This document shows, piece by piece, positions 60,609-64,000 of a stretch of DNA of 64,000 bases. A model generated the notes under the pieces. The model was not told the DNA's origin and searched no databases. It saw only the letters and a list, made by a program, of their open reading frames with translations. The position numbers were made by a program, and so were the translations under genes. The stretch is from contig NZ_LN868938.1 of NCBI RefSeq assembly GCF_001182745.1, forward strand, positions 744,001-808,000. The letters run 5' to 3'. How positions within the stretch are numbered: the first letter of the stretch is position 1; each line of letters opens with the position of its first letter. The DNA comes from Nocardia farcinica. GTDB lineage: Bacteria > Actinomycetota > Actinomycetes > Mycobacteriales > Mycobacteriaceae.

Positions 60609-61535
60609 ATGTCCGTCGTTTCCCAATCCGCCGTGCGGGCGGTCAAGCTCGGAGCGCACATCGGCGCGGTGGTCGAGGGGGTGCGGCTCGGCGGCGACCT
60701 CGACCCGGAAACGGTGACGGCCGTGCGCGCGGCGCTGCACGAGCACAAGGTGATCTTCTTCCGCGGCCAGGACCACCTCACCGAGGACGGCCAGTACGAG
60801 TTCGCGCAGTTGCTCGGCACGCCGACCACCCCGCATCCGACGGTCACCTCCGCCGGGGTCAAGAGCCTGGCCATCGACTCCCGGCACGGGCGCGCCAACA
60901 GCTGGCACACCGACGTCACCTTCGTCGACCGCGTGCCCAAGGCCTCGATCCTGCGGGCCGAACGGCTGCCCAGCTACGGCGGCTCCACCACCTGGGCCTC
61001 CACCGTCGCCGCCTACAACTCGTTGCCCGATCCGCTCAAGCGGCTCGCCGAGGGTCTGCGGGCCCGCCACACCAACCTCTACGACTACGCCGCCGAGGCC
61101 GAGGACCGCCCGGACGAGAACGTGCGCGCCTACCGCCGCGAATTCGAATCCACCTACTACGAGACCGAGCACCCGGTGGTGGAGGTGCACCCCGACACCG
61201 GCGAGCGTGCCCTGCTGCTCGGGCATTTCGTGAAGCGGATCGTCGGCCTGCCCAGCACCGAATCGCACGCGCTGTTCCGGCTGTTCCAGGATCGGGTGAC
61301 CCGGCTCGAGCACACCACCCGCTGGCACTGGGCCCCCGGCGACGTCGCGATCTGGGACAACCGCGCCACCCAGCACTACGCGATCGACGACTACGACGGC
61401 AGCGAGCACCGCAGGCTCACCCGCATCACGCTGGCCGGATCGGTGCCGGTGGGCGTGGACGGGCGGCCCAGCACCGTGATCGCCGGGAACGCCGATCACT
61501 ACACCGCCGCCGAGACCGCGATCCGGGCCGCCTGA
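60609..61535 (+). CDS. TauD/TfdA-family alpha-ketoglutarate-dependent dioxygenase
   Basis: 308 aa with AAAGG upstream. The iron triad is NSWHTDVTF (HxD, near residue 100) and the distal His in [11 protein letters not shown] (about 253), with Arg in [10 protein letters not shown] binding alpha-ketoglutarate. The closest group I recognise is the taurine/alkylsulfate (TauD/AtsK) branch, which releases sulfite or sulfate. Fits the sulfur interest shown by the alkyl sulfatase at 35211, but no sulfonate transporter is next to it. Confidence 0.87.
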   Translation: MSVVSQSAVRAVKLGAHIGAVVEGVRLGGDLDPETVTAVRAALHEHKVIFFRGQDHLTEDGQYEFAQLLGTPTTPHPTVTSAGVKSLAIDSRHGRANSWHTDVTFVDRVPKASILRAERLPSYGGSTTWASTVAAYNSLPDPLKRLAEGLRARHTNLYDYAAEAEDRPDENVRAYRREFESTYYETEHPVVEVHPDTGERALLLGHFVKRIVGLPSTESHALFRLFQDRVTRLEHTTRWHWAPGDVAIWDNRATQHYAIDDYDGSEHRRLTRITLAGSVPVGVDGRPSTVIAGNADHYTAAETAIRAA

Positions 61536-61618
61536 CCACCGATCGAGCACTCCGAGGAATAGTCGGCCCGTTCCGGGGAAATCCCGCCGGCGATGTGCCG
61601 GTCGAAACGACGCGTGCG

Positions 61619-61655
61619 CCCGGTGATTCGGCGTTGTTCCGCGCCGATCACCGGG
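61619..61655 (+). terminator. Hairpin terminator after the TauD-type gene
   Basis: CCCGGTGA plus TCGGCG pair with CGCCGA plus TCACCGGG, with one bulged T and an 8-base loop, 83 bases after the stop. Confidence 0.6.
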
Positions 61656-61714
61656 ATGTCGTTTAGTATTCGACCGCTCGCGGAACCGGTACCGACACCG
61701 GTGTTCGGCTGACG

Positions 61715-62371
61715 ATGGGAATCGCCGTGCAGTTGTGGAGCTATATCCGGGGACGGGGCGAGGTGCTGGCGTTCCTCACCTATCAGCATGCGTCCCTGGC
61801 CTTTCAGACGGTGCTGGTCGGCACCGTGATCGCGGTGCTCATCGCGGTGGCGGTCTACCGGTTGCCGCTGGCCTCGGCGCTGACGCTGACCTCGAGCCGA
61901 GTCGCGCTCACCATCCCTTCGCTGGCATTGCTGGCGTTGCTGCTGGTGCCGTTCGGACTCGGCGTGGTGCCCTCGTTTCTCATGCTGACGTTTTTCGCGG
62001 CGCTGCCGGTGATCGGCAACGCGATCGTCGGATTTCGTTCGGTGCCCGCCTCGGTGGTGGAATCCGCGCGCGGAATCGGCTTTTCACGCTGGCGCATTCT
62101 GCTGACCGTCGAATTGCCGATCGCCTGGCCGGTGATCCTCACCGGAATCCGGGTGTCCACCCAGATGATCGTCGGCGTGGCCGCCATCGTCGCCTATGTG
62201 CTCGGGCCGGGGCTCGGCTCGCTGATCTTCAACGGCCTGTCCCGGCTCGGCGGCGCCAACGCGCTGGAAATGGCACTCACCGGCACCATCCTCATCGTTG
62301 TCATCGCGTTGGTGTTCGACGCGCTGCTCGTCCTGCTCGGACGGCTCACGATCGCAAAGGGACTGTCATGA
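61715..62371 (+). CDS. ABC transporter permease, osmoprotectant (ProW/OpuCB) type
   Basis: 218 aa with about six helices. The permease-ATPase contact loop is ESARGIGFSRWRILLTVELP near residue 125, and SLALLALLLVPFGLGVVPS precedes it. This is the glycine betaine/choline/carnitine permease family. First of an operon with an ATPase and a second permease. The substrate-binding protein is presumably past the window end. Confidence 0.88.
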   Translation: MGIAVQLWSYIRGRGEVLAFLTYQHASLAFQTVLVGTVIAVLIAVAVYRLPLASALTLTSSRVALTIPSLALLALLLVPFGLGVVPSFLMLTFFAALPVIGNAIVGFRSVPASVVESARGIGFSRWRILLTVELPIAWPVILTGIRVSTQMIVGVAAIVAYVLGPGLGSLIFNGLSRLGGANALEMALTGTILIVVIALVFDALLVLLGRLTIAKGLS

Positions 62372-63645
62372 CCGATGAGGCGACCACCGCGACCGCCCCG
62401 CCCACCCGCAACGTCACCGGCGCCGCCATCCGGCTCGACGGGGTGGTCAAGCGCTACAAGGGCCAGGACACGCCCGCGGTGCGGCGGCTGGATCTGGAGA
62501 TCGAGGCGGGCCAGATGGTCGCCTTCGTCGGCCCGTCCGGCTGTGGCAAGACGACCACACTCAAGATGATCAACCGGCTGATCGAACCGACCGAGGGCCG
62601 GATCTTCATCGGCGACCGCGACGTGACCCGCGAGGACCCGGACAAGCTGCGCCAGTCCATCGGCTACGTCATCCAGTCCGGCGGGTTGTTCCCGCACTGG
62701 TCGGTCGCCAAGAACATCGGCGCGATCCCGCGCGTGCTCGGCTGGGACCGTAAGCGCATCGCCGAGCGCACCGAATACCTGCTGGACCTGGTCGGCCTCG
62801 ACCCCGCCGAGTTCGCCGACCGGCTGCCCAAGGACATGTCCGGCGGCCAGCAGCAGCGCGTCGGCGTGGCCCGCGCGCTGGCCGCCGACCCGCCGGTGCT
62901 GCTCATGGACGAGCCGTTCGGCGCGGTCGACCCGATCACCCGGGCGCGGCTGCAGGACAGCCTGATCGCCATCCAGCACGAACTCGGCAAGACCATCGTC
63001 GTGGTCACCCACGATTTCGAAGAGGCCACCAAGCTCGGCGACAAGGTGCTCATCCTGTCCCAGGGCGGCCACATCGAGCAGTACGCGGCGCCCGAGGAGA
63101 TCCTGACCAACCCGGCGACACCGTTCGTGGAGGAGTTCGTCGGGTCCGGCGCGAAACTGGCCTACCTCACGGTGTCCCGGGTGCGCGACGTCCCCTACGA
63201 CGAGGTCGTCACCGCCCGGATCGGTGAGCCCGCCCAGGAGGTGATCCGGCGCGCCAGGGCCGCGGGCCAGACCTGGGTGGTGGTGGTCGATTCCGCGGGC
63301 AGGCCCCGGTCGTGGCCCTCGCTGAGCGAGCTGGCCAGCAAACCGGAGGTGTCGGACTATCTGGACCGGCGGCTGCCGGTGGTGGCCCGGTCCTCGACGC
63401 TGAACGACGCGCTCGACGCCATGCTGGCCACCAGCCAGGGCGCCACCCTGGTCACCGACGGGCGCGGTGCGGTGGTGGGATCGCTGAGCATCGACGCGGT
63501 CACCGAGGTGATCCGCGACAAGCTCGCCGAGAGCCGCGCCGTCGGCGAAGAGCCCTCCTACGCCACCTACGTCGACGGCAGCGATCCGGCGCCGACGCCG
63601 GTGGTGGCCGCCGACGACGAGTACGGGGCGGACGCGCCGTCGTGA
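62368..63645 (+). CDS. ABC transporter ATPase, osmoprotectant (ProV/OpuCA) type with CBS domain
   Basis: 425 aa. The Walker A is VGPSGCGKTTTLKM, the signature is MSGGQQQRVGVARAL and Walker B is VLLMDEPFGAVD. The C-terminal 150 residues contain a CBS-type regulatory region (RLPVVARSSTLNDALDAMLA), which in OpuA senses ionic strength. It powers uptake of glycine betaine or related solutes. ATGA and GTGA overlaps couple it to both permeases. Confidence 0.9.
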   Translation: MTDEATTATAPPTRNVTGAAIRLDGVVKRYKGQDTPAVRRLDLEIEAGQMVAFVGPSGCGKTTTLKMINRLIEPTEGRIFIGDRDVTREDPDKLRQSIGYVIQSGGLFPHWSVAKNIGAIPRVLGWDRKRIAERTEYLLDLVGLDPAEFADRLPKDMSGGQQQRVGVARALAADPPVLLMDEPFGAVDPITRARLQDSLIAIQHELGKTIVVVTHDFEEATKLGDKVLILSQGGHIEQYAAPEEILTNPATPFVEEFVGSGAKLAYLTVSRVRDVPYDEVVTARIGEPAQEVIRRARAAGQTWVVVVDSAGRPRSWPSLSELASKPEVSDYLDRRLPVVARSSTLNDALDAMLATSQGATLVTDGRGAVVGSLSIDAVTEVIRDKLAESRAVGEEPSYATYVDGSDPAPTPVVAADDEYGADAPS

Positions 63646-64000
63646 GCCGGGTACGTCGCGTTCCGCTCGACGTCTGGTTCGAACCGGTCGTCATCCTCGT
63701 CATCGGCGTCGGCTACCTGCTGTGGTACCGGTCAGCGACGTTCAGCGCCACCGAGCAGGCCGCGCTGGGCTGGGACAACCTGCAGACCACGATCCTGTCC
63801 CACATCAAGCTGACCGTGGTGGCCACCGCGATCGTGGTGGCGGTGGCGATCCCGCTCGGCATCGCGCTCACCCGGCCCGCGCTGAAACGTCTCGAACCGC
63901 TCGCGGTCAACATCGCCAACATCGGCCAGGCCGCCCCGGCGGTGGGCCTGCTGGTGCTGTTCACGTTCTGGCTCGGCACCGGATTCCGCACCGCGGTGGT
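63642..64000 (+). CDS. ABC transporter permease, osmoprotectant type (cut by window end)
   Basis: 119 codons from a GTG overlapping the ATPase stop; the frame is still open at 64000. The N-terminus has a membrane helix (VILVIGVGYLLWYRS), and TILSHIKLTVVATAIVVAVA plus NIANIGQAAPAVGLLVLFTF mark the second ProW-type subunit. Confidence 0.85.
   Translation, partial: MSRVRRVPLDVWFEPVVILVIGVGYLLWYRSATFSATEQAALGWDNLQTTILSHIKLTVVATAIVVAVAIPLGIALTRPALKRLEPLAVNIANIGQAAPAVGLLVLFTFWLGTGFRTAV

Overview
This window is very GC-rich, with dense, often overlapping genes (ATGA and GTGA junctions). It carries several LuxR/TetR/LacI/LysR/AraC regulators, secreted lipase and cutinase genes and an RsbQ/RsbP pair. 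Together these suggest a mycolic-acid actinomycete, most likely Nocardia or a close relative. This is inferred from gene content and codon use; there is no rRNA or other marker gene in the window. No tRNA, rRNA, CRISPR array or insertion sequence was recognised.

Layout. (1) 1-6844: the end of a thiazoline-type nonribosomal metallophore cluster: a saccharopine-dehydrogenase-like fragment, a thiazolinyl imide reductase, a P450, a methyltransferase, an MFS exporter and a cation/proton antiporter. Three 21-bp Zur/Fur-like palindromes lie in its promoters. (2) 6873-10821: a split RibD-like deaminase/reductase pair under an XRE-TPR regulator, then small accessory genes. (3) 10975-11714: two divergent micro-ORFs of 24 and 19 codons, each with its own ribosome binding site and hairpin. 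(4) 11733-17258: SnoaL-like proteins, an RHH-VOC-methyltransferase operon with its operator, and a FadD17-like acyl-CoA synthetase facing a TetR regulator. (5) 17331-26093: a complete L-rhamnose operon (mutarotase, MFS importer, isomerase, aldolase/dehydrogenase, kinase, lactate dehydrogenase, LacI repressor) with a LacI-type operator. (6) 26161-34733: an RsbP/RsbQ stress module, small membrane proteins, a MalT-like regulator and an AI-2E-type transporter. (7) 35211-43171: an alkylsulfatase, an arginine/ornithine exchanger with arginine deiminase, and a Rox-like flavin monooxygenase with RidA, controlled by TetR. (8) 43264-53510: a catabolic island. An AraC regulator goes with a nitrilase, an esterase and two paralogous NHLP-like proteins. 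A LysR regulator goes with an ACMSD-type amidohydrolase, an ALDH, an MHS importer, a cyclase and a BKACE. (9) 53745-59451: hydrolases, two decayed genes, a secreted lipase, a carotenoid oxygenase and a cutinase. (10) 60184-64000: a TauD-type dioxygenase and an osmoprotectant ABC importer running off the end.

The most unusual parts are the self-contained PSM-like micro-ORF pair and the nitrilase operon that ends in two NHLP-like paralogues with no RiPP-modifying enzyme nearby. The AraC-type direct repeat in front of that operon and the metal-box-controlled metallophore export region also stand out.
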